Shown piece after piece: positions 43,416 to 50,981 of a stretch of DNA of 64,000 nt; position 1 is the first letter of the stretch; each line of letters starts with the position of its first letter. The stretch spans positions 496,001 through 560,000 of the forward strand of contig CAWIWV010000001.1 in the NCBI GenBank assembly GCA_963839925.1. The letters are read 5' to 3'. The notes below the pieces were generated by a model, which did not search any database, was not told the origin of the DNA, and saw only the letters and a list, made by a program, of their open reading frames with translations. Both the position numbers and the translations under genes were made by a program. The DNA comes from Bog-756 sp963839925. Lineage in GTDB: Bacteria > Actinomycetota > Acidimicrobiia > Acidimicrobiales > RAAP-2.

Positions 43416-44311
43416 TGGGTCACCGCCTCTCGGAAGACCTCGGACAGCGTGCGGCGCTCGAAGAGGAACTGGCTCACCCGGCCCGCAGCCCGCGCCGCAT
43501 CCAACACGGCGTCGCTGTCGGTCGCGTCGTCGAGGACGAGCCGTACCTCGCTCCCGCGCACCTCGGAGAGGGTCACCCCGGGGAGATTCCTCGCCCAGAT
43601 TCCCTCGCGGTCTCCCTCCACCCGAACCGTCAGGCGTCGAGCCCCGGCTTCGGCCAGCTCGTCGACGGTTCCGCTCGCAACCAGCCGGCCGTGGTCGATG
43701 ATCGCCACCGACTCGCAGAGGTCCTCGACCAGATCGAGCTGGTGGCTCGAGAACAGGACGCACCGTCCGGAGCGTGCCTGCTCGACGAGCACCTGTCCGA
43801 TGACGTCGATACCTGTGGGGTCCAGGCCGGCAAGCGGTTCGTCGAGCACCAGGACGTCAGGGTCGTGGACGAGCGCCGCGGCCAGCTGCACCCGCTGCTG
43901 GTTCCCGTGGGAGAGCTCTTCGACCTTGCTGGTCGCCCGGCTCTCGACCTCCAGGCGCTCGAGCCATCCCAGGGTGGCGGCTGACGCGGCGGCGCGGGAC
44001 ATGCCGTGGAGCCGGCCCAGGTACTCGATCTGTTCGCCGACCAACATGTTGGGGTAGAGACCGCGCTCTTCGGGCATGTAGCCGAACCGTCGACGTTGGG
44101 TCGGTCCGACCGGCGCGCCGTTCCACCGAACCGATCCCGCGTCCAGATCGGTCAGACCGAAGATCGCCCGCATGGTGGTGGTCTTGCCGGCGCCGTTCGG
44201 GCCGAGGAATCCGACGACGTGCCCCGACGGAACGCTGAAGCTCAGGTCGTCGAGGGCGGTCACCGGGCCGAAACGCCGGCTCAGGCCGTCGATCTCGAGC
44301 AGGCCGGCCAC
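43412..44311 (-). CDS. NatA-type ABC transporter ATP-binding protein
   Basis: A 299-residue ATPase: Walker A GPNGAGKTTT, Q-loop MPEERGLYPNM, signature LSHGNQQRVQLAAA, Walker B VLVLDEPLAGLDP and H-loop SSHQLDLVEDL. The MPEERGLY segment and the 80-residue C-terminal extension match NatA, partner of NatB in exporters of sodium or other substrates. The GTG is preceded by TAAGCT at six bases. It heads the minus-strand run that continues to the sigma/anti-sigma genes. Confidence 0.93.
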   Translation of the reverse strand: MAGLLEIDGLSRRFGPVTALDDLSFSVPSGHVVGFLGPNGAGKTTTMRAIFGLTDLDAGSVRWNGAPVGPTQRRRFGYMPEERGLYPNMLVGEQIEYLGRLHGMSRAAASAATLGWLERLEVESRATSKVEELSHGNQQRVQLAAALVHDPDVLVLDEPLAGLDPTGIDVIGQVLVEQARSGRCVLFSSHQLDLVEDLCESVAIIDHGRLVASGTVDELAEAGARRLTVRVEGDREGIWARNLPGVTLSEVRGSEVRLVLDDATDSDAVLDAARAAGRVSQFLFERRTLSEVFREAVTQ

Positions 44312-44317
44312 CGAATC

Positions 44318-44323
44318 AGCTTA
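44318..44323 (-). promoter_or_regulatory. -10 element (TAAGCT) of leaderless NatA-type gene
   Basis: TAAGCT on the minus strand ends six bases before GTG 44311. It would drive the permease and perhaps the genes beyond. Confidence 0.45.
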
Positions 44324-44341
44324 CGGCCCTCTCCGGGAGAC

Positions 44342-45796
44342 TCACGGTGGTCCGAACCAGGTGCCCAGCGCGGTCCACAGTCCTTCGTCGCTGCCTTCCC
44401 CGACCCAGGCGACATAGCCGTCCGGCCGGATCAACACGGCGGTGGGTGCTGCGACCTCGCCGAGCACCGGAAGCACCCACTCGCCCTCGGAGGCGGCGTC
44501 GAGGGTCTGGACCCGGTCGCTCCACTCGGGAATGTCGAGGGCTCCCGGCTCCCCGAAGTTGAGCAGGAGCGGCCGAGCTTCGTGCAGCAGCGAGTACACC
44601 CGCAACGGGCCGTCGGCGGTGGTGAGGTCGCGATCGGGCATGCGCCGTCCGAGGAGGGGATGGCCGTCGCCGAAGTCGTAGTGGATGTCGAGACCGGACA
44701 CCAGCCCGGCCAGAAAGATGCGCGGCTCGTCCATCTTGGCGAGCTCCATCACCAGCTCGACGAGCGGTTCGGTGCGGTCGTCGTCGCGCTGGAGCGCGGT
44801 TTGGACCATCGTGTGCCGGAGCGCACGCGCGGTGACCGGATGGCGTTCGTGCTGGTAGCTGTCGAGCAGAGTGTCGTCGGCTCCCTGCACCACCCGTGCG
44901 AGCTTCCACCCAAGGTTCACCGCATCCTGCACCCCGAGGCTGAGTCCCTGTCCGCCGGCGGGGTAGTGCACGTGGGCGGCGTCGCCGGCGAGGAGCACCC
45001 GACCTGAACGGTAGGTGGCGGCTTGGCGGGTCATGTCGGTGAATCGGGAGATCCAGGTGGGGTTGTGGACGCCGAAGTCGGTGCCGAACACCGCGAGGAG
45101 CGTCGCGCTGAGCTCGTCGAGGGTCGGCTCGTCGCTCGGACCGAGCTGCTGTTCGGTCGTCACCACCCGCACCGTCTTCCCGTCTTCCATCCGGTGGAGG
45201 CCGTGGACGCCCGAGGCGTCGCGCCGGATGCCGCTCGGGAGTTCCTCGGTCACCTCGACCTCGGCGATCAGGTTGCTCCTGGTCGCCTCCCACCCGGGGA
45301 AGTCGATGCCGGCGAGCTTCCGGACGATGCTACGGCCCCCATCACATCCGACGAGGTACTGCCCTCGGAGCTGCTCGCCACTGGACAGCGCGACGTCGAG
45401 GCCGTTGTCGTGTTGTGCAAACCCGGTGACCTCGCCTCCGTAGCGGATCTGCACCGGCAGCTCGGCGATCCAGTCGGCCATGATCCGTTCGATCTTGTTC
45501 TGCCAGATGCCGAGCGAGTACGGATGCCGGGTCGGGAAGTCGCTCATGTCCAGCACGGTCGTGCCGATCATCGATGCTTGCACCGTCTGGCCCTCGGCCA
45601 GGAACCGGTCCGCGACGCCACGCTGGTCGAGCACTTCGATGGTGCGCGCATGGAAGCCGCCCGCTCTCGAGCCGACCAAGTTGTGATCGGGTCGTTGCTC
45701 GACGATCACCACGTCCACCTTGGCCAGTGCCAACTCCGCCGCCAGCATCATCCCGGCTGGCCCGCCTCCCGCAATCACCACTTGGTGATCGACCAT
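44342..45796 (-). CDS. FAD-dependent aromatic monooxygenase
   Basis: A 484-residue class A flavoprotein hydroxylase: VVIAGGGPAGMMLAAELALA at residue 6, the DG motif YLVGCDGGRSIVRKLAG, the FAD ribityl motif GRVLLAGDAAHVHYPAGGQG, and a thioredoxin-like C-terminal domain without cysteines. The length and C-terminal domain fit phenol, resorcinol or polyketide hydroxylases of the PheA/TetX-RdmE group. GGGAGGG before ATG 45796 fixes the start. No ring-cleavage gene is adjacent, so the substrate is open. Confidence 0.9.
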   Translation of the reverse strand: MVDHQVVIAGGGPAGMMLAAELALAKVDVVIVEQRPDHNLVGSRAGGFHARTIEVLDQRGVADRFLAEGQTVQASMIGTTVLDMSDFPTRHPYSLGIWQNKIERIMADWIAELPVQIRYGGEVTGFAQHDNGLDVALSSGEQLRGQYLVGCDGGRSIVRKLAGIDFPGWEATRSNLIAEVEVTEELPSGIRRDASGVHGLHRMEDGKTVRVVTTEQQLGPSDEPTLDELSATLLAVFGTDFGVHNPTWISRFTDMTRQAATYRSGRVLLAGDAAHVHYPAGGQGLSLGVQDAVNLGWKLARVVQGADDTLLDSYQHERHPVTARALRHTMVQTALQRDDDRTEPLVELVMELAKMDEPRIFLAGLVSGLDIHYDFGDGHPLLGRRMPDRDLTTADGPLRVYSLLHEARPLLLNFGEPGALDIPEWSDRVQTLDAASEGEWVLPVLGEVAAPTAVLIRPDGYVAWVGEGSDEGLWTALGTWFGPP

Positions 45797-45913
45797 CGGT
45801 CATCCCTCCCAGCACTTCGTCCTCGTTCGGACCGAGATTCTGCGCACCCCAGAGGGCCTGGTTGCAAGCGACCGGTGCGGGTTACAATGGAGATGGCGGC
45901 TGGGGAGTGGCGG

Positions 45914-46588
45914 TCACAAACCGGGAAACGGTTCGTCGAGCGACCCGAGCACATGGTCGGCGTCGGCAAGCTGGTCCACCGTGTAGTTGCCGGTGGCGAC
46001 GCCGACCGACACCGCACCCGTCGCCTTCGCGGCTTCGATGTCACGAGGGGTGTCGCCGACCACGAAGACCTGTGACGGGGTGAGCCCGGCGTGCAGTCGG
46101 GTGGCCTTCTCGATCGCGATGCCGGTCAGCTCGGCGCGGTCCGGCGAGTCCGATCCGTACGCGCCGAAGATGAAGTAGCGGTTGAGATCGGCGGGGACGA
46201 GCTTGGTGCGCGCCGCGCCCTCCATCGCCCCCGAGACCAGCCCGAGGAGCACCCCGGCGTCGCCCAACGCGCGCAGGCAGCGGTCGGCGCCGGGCAGCAT
46301 CCGGTACTGCTCGGAGACCAGGATCTCGTCGGCAAGGTGCAAGAGGTACTGGACGTAGAGCTTGTCGAGCTCCTCGTCACTCGGTTCGCGGCCGAGGACG
46401 CCGACGAAGGTCTCCCGCGCGACCTGAGGATCGGTCTCTCCGGCCGAGGTGTGCTTCCCGATGTCCGCCGGAAGGTCGTAGAGCTTCTGGAAGGCCGCCG
46501 TCCAACTTCGGGCGCCCGCGCCCCCGGTGTGGACCAACGTCTCGTCGACGTCGAACAGCACCGCGATCGGTCGGGGAGTGGTCGCCAT
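45914..46588 (-). CDS. HAD-family hydrolase (phosphoglycolate-phosphatase-like)
   Basis: A 224-residue HAD enzyme: motif I AVLFDVDETLVHTGG (Asp-x-Asp-Glu-Thr), helical cap, motif II LGLVSGAMEG and motif IV VFVVGDTPRDIEAAKATG. The second motif-I residue is followed by Glu instead of the usual Gly. It starts five bases after the stop of the HD-domain gene and is probably cotranscribed with it. It resembles the frameshifted HAD gene at 27046. Confidence 0.88.
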   Translation of the reverse strand: MATTPRPIAVLFDVDETLVHTGGAGARSWTAAFQKLYDLPADIGKHTSAGETDPQVARETFVGVLGREPSDEELDKLYVQYLLHLADEILVSEQYRMLPGADRCLRALGDAGVLLGLVSGAMEGAARTKLVPADLNRYFIFGAYGSDSPDRAELTGIAIEKATRLHAGLTPSQVFVVGDTPRDIEAAKATGAVSVGVATGNYTVDQLADADHVLGSLDEPFPGL

Positions 46589-46593
46589 CGTCG

Positions 46594-47154
46594 TCAGTCG
46601 GGCGGGGACCACTCGAGATCGAGCACCCGGCGGACCATCGGTTCGAACACCTCGATCGGCTCGCTCCGGTAGTCGGGATCGAAGGACACCTCGTCGTAGA
46701 GGGCACAGAACTCGACGGTCTGGTCGTAGAAGGGGCTCGAGGCGAACTGGTCCCGCTCGTTCGGATCGCGGCCGAGATGCTGGCCGATGAAGTACATCTG
46801 GAACATCGGATGGTGGGCGAGCATCCAGTAGTTGCCGACCGAGACGAACGGTCGCAACACGGACGCGGCGACCTCTCCGTGATTGAACGGACCCAGTGAC
46901 TCGCCCACGTCGTGCAAGAGGGCGCAGACGACGTACTCCTCGTCACGACCGTCCGCGTCCGCACGTGTCGCGCACTGGAGGCTGTGCTCCAGGCGGTTGA
47001 CCGGATAGGTGGCATCCGCTGTGAGATCGGTCAGCATCCTCAACAGCAGGTCGGGGAGGGCTCGCAGGTTCTCCTCGTGGACCTGGGCGAGGAGGGCGAA
47101 GTCGTCGTCGGTCCCCTCGTCCATCCGCCGGAACCGCATCTTTCCCTCGACCAT
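46594..47154 (-). CDS. HD-domain protein resembling diiron HD oxygenases
   Basis: A 186-residue HD-superfamily protein. Metal-ligand candidates in order are LEHSLQ, LLHDVGE, NHGEVA, AHHPMF and LYDEVSFDP, i.e. His, His-Asp, His, His-His and Asp. This exceeds the plain HD phosphohydrolase set and matches the spacing of mixed-valent diiron oxygenases such as PhnZ and myo-inositol oxygenase. The function is unknown; the adjacent HAD gene may process the product. ATG 47154 could be replaced by ATG 47139. The divergent promoter region is shared with the NUDIX gene. Confidence 0.75.
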   Translation of the reverse strand: MVEGKMRFRRMDEGTDDDFALLAQVHEENLRALPDLLLRMLTDLTADATYPVNRLEHSLQCATRADADGRDEEYVVCALLHDVGESLGPFNHGEVAASVLRPFVSVGNYWMLAHHPMFQMYFIGQHLGRDPNERDQFASSPFYDQTVEFCALYDEVSFDPDYRSEPIEVFEPMVRRVLDLEWSPPD

Positions 47155-47199
47155 GACACCGTCGATCGTAGTGGTCGTGAGTTCAGACGGCGCTGCTTC

Positions 47200-47205
47200 T
47201 AGGCT
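47200..47205 (+). promoter_or_regulatory. -10 element (TAGGCT) of leaderless NUDIX gene
   Basis: TAGGCT ends seven bases before ATG 47213. Confidence 0.45.
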
Positions 47206-47212
47206 CGGTCCG

Positions 47213-47677
47213 ATGCCCAAGACCAGCGCGGGCCTGCTGCTGTACCGCTTCGGCGATGGGGAGTCGATCGAGCTCCTGCTCGTGCACCCGGGCGGCCCGT
47301 ACTGGGAGGGCAAGGACCTCCACTCGTGGTCGGTTCCCAAAGGCGAGTACGGATCGGGCGAGGATGCCGAACATGCCGCGGTCCGCGAGTTCACCGAAGA
47401 GTTGGGACAGGCGCCTCCGGGTGGACCCCGGATCGACTTGGGCGAGGTGCGTCAGTCTTCGGGGAAGCGGGTGCGGGCCTGGGCGATCCGGGCACAGGAC
47501 TTCTCACCCGACGGGTTCTCGAGCAACGAGTTCGAGATGGAGTGGCCGCCCCGCTCGGGCGACACCCAACGGTTTCCCGAGGTCGACCGAGCCGAGTGGA
47601 TGGGGGTGGACCCGGCGCGCGAGCGGATCGTCCGAGGTCAGGCCGAGTTCATCGATCGGCTGCTCGAGCAGCTCTAG
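47213..47677 (+). CDS. NUDIX hydrolase
   Basis: A 154-residue NUDIX protein with the box GEYGSGEDAEHAAVREFTEE (G-x5-E-x7-R-E-x2-E-E). The N-terminus SAGLLLYRFGDG and the segment WSVPKGEY resemble bis-nucleoside polyphosphate or NTP-cleaning enzymes. It acts in the cytoplasm on nucleoside diphosphate-linked substrates. The stop overlaps that of the convergent SHOCT gene by four bases. Confidence 0.92.
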   Translation: MPKTSAGLLLYRFGDGESIELLLVHPGGPYWEGKDLHSWSVPKGEYGSGEDAEHAAVREFTEELGQAPPGGPRIDLGEVRQSSGKRVRAWAIRAQDFSPDGFSSNEFEMEWPPRSGDTQRFPEVDRAEWMGVDPARERIVRGQAEFIDRLLEQL

Positions 47678-48072
47678 CCGACCACCTTCGCCTTCATCCT
47701 CGCAAACTCCTCGTCGGTGATGACGCCCCGGTCCTTCAGGTCGGCGAGCTTGGCCAGCTCGTCGGCACCACCATCGGCGGACGTGCCGGCGGCCTGTCTG
47801 ACATAGGCGTCGAACGCCTTCTGCTGTCGTGCGGCCTGCTCGGCTTCACGCTTGTGCATGCCGTCCCCGCGCACGATCAGGTAGACGAAGATGCCGAGCA
47901 GCGGAAGGATCACCACGAAGAGCACCCACGCCGCCTTCGCCCAACCACCCATGTCGTGGCTCCTGAAGATGTCGACGAAGACCATGATCGCCAACCAGAT
48001 CCAGATGACGAAGACGAAGATCTCGACGATCGTCCAGAAGAAGTCGAGCAGCGGATAGTTGGATGCGAGCAT
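47674..48072 (-). CDS. PLDc_N-SHOCT membrane protein
   Basis: A 132-residue protein with two helices (FFWTIVEIFVFVIWIWLAIM and AAWVLFVVILPLLGIFVYLI) forming a PLDc_N-like domain, then a C-terminal SHOCT motif ELAKLADLKDRGVITDEEFA. Small proteins of this type are widespread in actinobacteria and uncharacterised. GAAGGGA is correctly spaced from ATG 48072, so this start is chosen over GTG 48078. Confidence 0.85.
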   Translation of the reverse strand: MLASNYPLLDFFWTIVEIFVFVIWIWLAIMVFVDIFRSHDMGGWAKAAWVLFVVILPLLGIFVYLIVRGDGMHKREAEQAARQQKAFDAYVRQAAGTSADGGADELAKLADLKDRGVITDEEFARMKAKVVG

Positions 48073-48163
48073 TTGCACTTCCCTTCGTTCCGGCGCCCCG
48101 TCCTGGTGACCTTATCCCCGGCCGGGCGTGTTTGGCCGGACTCCGGCCATCGGGAGGGGAGGG

Positions 48164-48376
48164 TCAGCGCTTGTTCCGGGCGACCACGACCGTCGTCAAC
48201 AAGGCGGCGATCGCCATCAGCGGAAGCACCACGACCGCAACCGAACTGTGTCCCCGCAGGAGCAGGGCGACCACCACGATGGCGACGACCGCGACGAAGA
48301 TCCCCGGGGAGTCACCGATCAGGAAGTCCCACCAGAACCTGCCGAAGCTGCACACGCCACGGGCGACGGTCTTCAT
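48164..48376 (-). CDS. Small membrane protein, 70 aa
   Basis: Two hydrophobic segments (GIFVAVVAIVVVALLLRG and VAVVVLPLMAIAALLTTVVV) and a basic C-terminus. GAGGAG eight bases upstream supports the start, and the ATG overlaps the stop of the COG4280-like gene by four bases. It is probably an accessory partner of that membrane protein. I do not recognise a family. Confidence 0.7.
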   Translation of the reverse strand: MKTVARGVCSFGRFWWDFLIGDSPGIFVAVVAIVVVALLLRGHSSVAVVVLPLMAIAALLTTVVVARNKR

Positions 48377-49182
48377 CGGTTGAGCTCCTCGGCGGGTCGA
48401 GCTCCGCTCGGCGAGGGGTTCAAGTGGTGGTGGCGGGCCGCGGGATTGGTGGCGCGCAGCCAGCTCGTCGTTCCGACGGTCACCGCGGCGAAGAGCGCCA
48501 CCAGCGCCAAAATTGCCACGTCGCTGCCCGGCCAGTGCACGCCCGCACCCTCACCGACCCAGAACAGTCCGAAGCTGGTCAGCATGATGCCGACGACCGT
48601 CTTGATCGTGTTCTCGGGCACCTGCGAGAGCTGCCGGGCGACGATGGCTCCGACGATGGCCACCACGACGACCGCCGCGCCCGCTGCTGCCGCAGCGAGG
48701 CCGAGCCGGTGTTGGCTGGCGCCGAGGCTGACCACGATGAGCACCACCTCCATCCCCTCGAGGAACACGCCTTTGAACGCGACGGCGAATGCGACACCGT
48801 CGCGCCCGGAGGAGGAAGTCGCGCTCGATGCATCTTCGGCCAACTCCGCCGAGGTGGCCGCAAAGATCGCATCTTCGTCGTGCAGGGCCTTGTACCCCGC
48901 ACCCCGGAGGATGGCCTTTCGCAACCAGCTCAACCCGAGCACGAGGAGGAGTGCTCCCACCACCACCCGCAAGGTGTCGATGGGCACGTAGCGGACCAGC
49001 GGCACACCCACCACGACGACGATCACCGCGAGGACGGCCGCCGCGGCAGCGGCGCCTTCGAGCGCCGAGCGCCATCCACGGGTGACCCCGGCAGCGACGA
49101 CGATGGTGAGCGCTTCGACCATCTCGACCGCGCTCGCCCCGAAGACGGCCAACACCAGCACCACGGTGGAGGTCGGGCTCAC
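48373..49182 (-). CDS. COG4280-like integral membrane protein with FTR1-type ExxE repeats
   Basis: About 269 residues and seven helices in two similar halves. Each half has an acidic motif in a helix: ASAVEMVEALTIVVAAG and VFLEGMEVVLIVVSLGA. This E-x2-E in paired helices recalls the R-E-x2-E of FTR1/EfeU iron permeases, though the Arg is absent. Metal or cation transport is a reasonable inference. GTG 49182 was chosen because GTG/ATG further upstream would run into the hydrolase gene; the start remains uncertain. Confidence 0.7.
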   Translation of the reverse strand: MSPTSTVVLVLAVFGASAVEMVEALTIVVAAGVTRGWRSALEGAAAAAAVLAVIVVVVGVPLVRYVPIDTLRVVVGALLLVLGLSWLRKAILRGAGYKALHDEDAIFAATSAELAEDASSATSSSGRDGVAFAVAFKGVFLEGMEVVLIVVSLGASQHRLGLAAAAAGAAVVVVAIVGAIVARQLSQVPENTIKTVVGIMLTSFGLFWVGEGAGVHWPGSDVAILALVALFAAVTVGTTSWLRATNPAARHHHLNPSPSGARPAEELNR

Positions 49183-49198
49183 GGCTCCGAGAATAGGC

Positions 49199-50113
49199 TC
49201 AACCGTGCGGGGAGAGCTCACGGGTGAGGAACGAGGTCACCTCGTCGACCAGCGTCGCCAGACCAGGGGTGATCGGCTGCGATCCCTGCTGGACCAGGCC
49301 GTGACCCGCGTGGCTCACCATGAGCAACCTCGCGGCGTCGTGCGCCTGCTCGAGGCGGTCGACCAAGGTGGCGGACTGGCTGGGAAGCACGATGTCGTCC
49401 TTCGCTCCCTGGACCACCAGGAACGGGGGTGCACCGGGATGGACGTAGGTGGTCGGGCTCGCCGCAGCCAGCATCGGAGACGGCCGTCCCGCCGCTGCTC
49501 CGAAGGCCTCCTCGGTGAAGGTGCGGAGGGCCTTGGTTCGCACGAGATCGGGGGAGGTCAGGTCCGTCGGACCGTACTCGTCGACCACCGCCTCGACCGC
49601 GCTCGACTCGTTCGGGTATCCGGAGGTGGCGAAGAGTGATGACTCCCCGGTCAAGCCGACCATCGCCGCCAGCTGCCCACCCGCGCTCGCTCCGACGACT
49701 CCGATGCGGGTCCGATCGACGTCGAGGGCTCTCGCCTCCGCCCGAAGGAAGCGGATCGCACACTTGGCGTCCTCGATCTGGGCGGGCCAGCGGTCGGTCG
49801 GGGCCAGGCGGTAGTTGATCGACGCGAACACCCAACCTCTTGCCACGAGTGCCTGTTCGACCTCGGCGTCCAGCGTCCCCGGGCGGAGTCCGGCGTTCCC
49901 GCTGATCCACCCTCCGCCGTGGATGTCCACCAGCGTCGGCGCATCCCCGACCGGTGCCGCGGGCTCGTAGAGGTCGAGCGTCTCGGGGACCCCGCCGTTG
50001 TGGCAGTAGGTGTAGGTCCGCTCGGTGGTGACCGGATGGATCGATCCCGACGAAGTGCGCAGGCGCTGCACGGCGACGGCCGCGCCCATTGCCAGGACCG
50101 CCACCACGACCAC
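49199..50113 (-). CDS. Alpha/beta hydrolase (esterase/lipase, HGGG type), membrane-anchored
   Basis: About 304 residues with an N-terminal hydrophobic segment (VVVAVLAMGAAVAVQ), then the hormone-sensitive-lipase-like motifs: oxyanion DIHGGGWISGN, nucleophile elbow VVGASAGGQLAA, acid QGAKDDIV and histidine SHAGHGLVQQ. It probably acts outside the membrane on short esters. GTG 50113 is the first usable start but begins inside the hydrophobic segment; an upstream CTG could give a fuller signal anchor. Confidence 0.85.
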   Translation of the reverse strand: MVVVAVLAMGAAVAVQRLRTSSGSIHPVTTERTYTYCHNGGVPETLDLYEPAAPVGDAPTLVDIHGGGWISGNAGLRPGTLDAEVEQALVARGWVFASINYRLAPTDRWPAQIEDAKCAIRFLRAEARALDVDRTRIGVVGASAGGQLAAMVGLTGESSLFATSGYPNESSAVEAVVDEYGPTDLTSPDLVRTKALRTFTEEAFGAAAGRPSPMLAAASPTTYVHPGAPPFLVVQGAKDDIVLPSQSATLVDRLEQAHDAARLLMVSHAGHGLVQQGSQPITPGLATLVDEVTSFLTRELSPHG

Positions 50114-50183
50114 CGCGGTGGCGAACGTCAGGAGCGGACCGGGGCGCGTTCGAGCACCCGACGCGCTGTGAGCATGGGCGCGG

Positions 50184-50510
50184 TCAGTCAGGGTCGGATG
50201 ACCCCGAGAGCAACCGGAGGGGCTGCACCCGGTCGTGCAGTGCCCGTGACGAGGGGTGTCGGGATCGGGCGCGGCGCCTCAGCTCCGCGGTCATCGATTC
50301 GACTTCGACCTCGATGCGAGCCCTCTGCCGGGTCCCGATCAGCGACGACCCAGGACGGGCCGTCAGCTGGTCGAGCTGCGCCTCTTGCCGGTCACGCTCG
50401 CGGGCGAGCTCTTCGTCGGTGAAGAACGTGTAGTCGGGGCAGCTGTTTGGTACCGCGTCGGAGGGATCGCCGCTGTTCCCCCATGCCAGGTATCGAATCT
50501 GTGCACTCAC
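50184..50510 (-). CDS. Hypothetical protein, 108 aa, probable coiled coil
   Basis: A charged, helix-rich product: TDEELARERDRQEAQLDQL followed by RQRARIEVEVESMTAELRRR, with heptad-like spacing. The N-terminus is MSAQIRYLAWGNSGD. GATGTT (50517-50522) ends six bases before the GTG. No family is recognised. It is separated by 70 bases from the hydrolase gene on the same strand. Confidence 0.5.
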   Translation of the reverse strand: MSAQIRYLAWGNSGDPSDAVPNSCPDYTFFTDEELARERDRQEAQLDQLTARPGSSLIGTRQRARIEVEVESMTAELRRRARSRHPSSRALHDRVQPLRLLSGSSDPD

Positions 50511-50706
50511 CGAAGCAACATCGGTTGGTTCTCTCCGGGACTTGAACCGGCGTATCCCCTGGTCGCCCGGACCGGGTGCTGCCTCCTGAGTCGGAGAGGG
50601 GTCTACACTCGCGAGTCGGGCAGCACGTGGATTCGGCAGGGCATCGACGTGAACTTCGACCGGATCCGGCCCTCATTCGAGCCCGCAGGCAGACAGGGGA
50701 GACGAC

Positions 50707-50979
50707 GTGGTTGACGGCAAGCTCAACGGGCACCATCGGGCGACTCTCGAGAAGATCTTTCAGCATCCGACGAGCCACAACATCCAGTGGCACGACGTGC
50801 TGTCCTTGCTCGAAAGCGTGGCAGAGGTGCACGAAGGACACGATCACCGTTTCAAGGTGACCCTCGGAGGAGAGACCGAAACCTTCGACGCGCCTTCCGG
50901 TCACGACATCGACCAACAGATGGTGGTCGATCTTCGACGGATGTTGAAGGGCGCGGACATCATCCCGGGCGGATCCTGA
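50707..50979 (+). CDS. Small conserved actinobacterial protein, possibly HicA-like fold
   Basis: A 90-residue protein: LNGHHRATLEKIFQHPTSHN, IQWHDVLSLLESVAEVHEG, HRFKVTLGGETETFDAP and DQQMVVDLRRMLKGADI. The order of helix, two strands and final helix, and the Trp-x-Asp-Val-x-x-Leu-Leu segment, recall HicA-like double-stranded-RNA-binding folds. No antitoxin gene follows; the next gene is a secreted protein two bases on. AGGGGAGA upstream supports GTG 50707. The function is unknown. Confidence 0.65.
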   Translation: MVDGKLNGHHRATLEKIFQHPTSHNIQWHDVLSLLESVAEVHEGHDHRFKVTLGGETETFDAPSGHDIDQQMVVDLRRMLKGADIIPGGS

Positions 50980-50981
50980 CG

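Noticed and set aside
50531..50598. tRNA-like element on the minus strand: CGGAGAG/CTCTCCG ends, GGTTCAAGTCC T-loop-like sequence and a GGTC/GACC mini-stem.
   Set aside because: The T stem has only four pairs, no canonical D arm or seven-base anticodon loop can be folded, and the length fits neither tRNA class. It could be a degraded tRNA-Leu, but not supportable as a gene.
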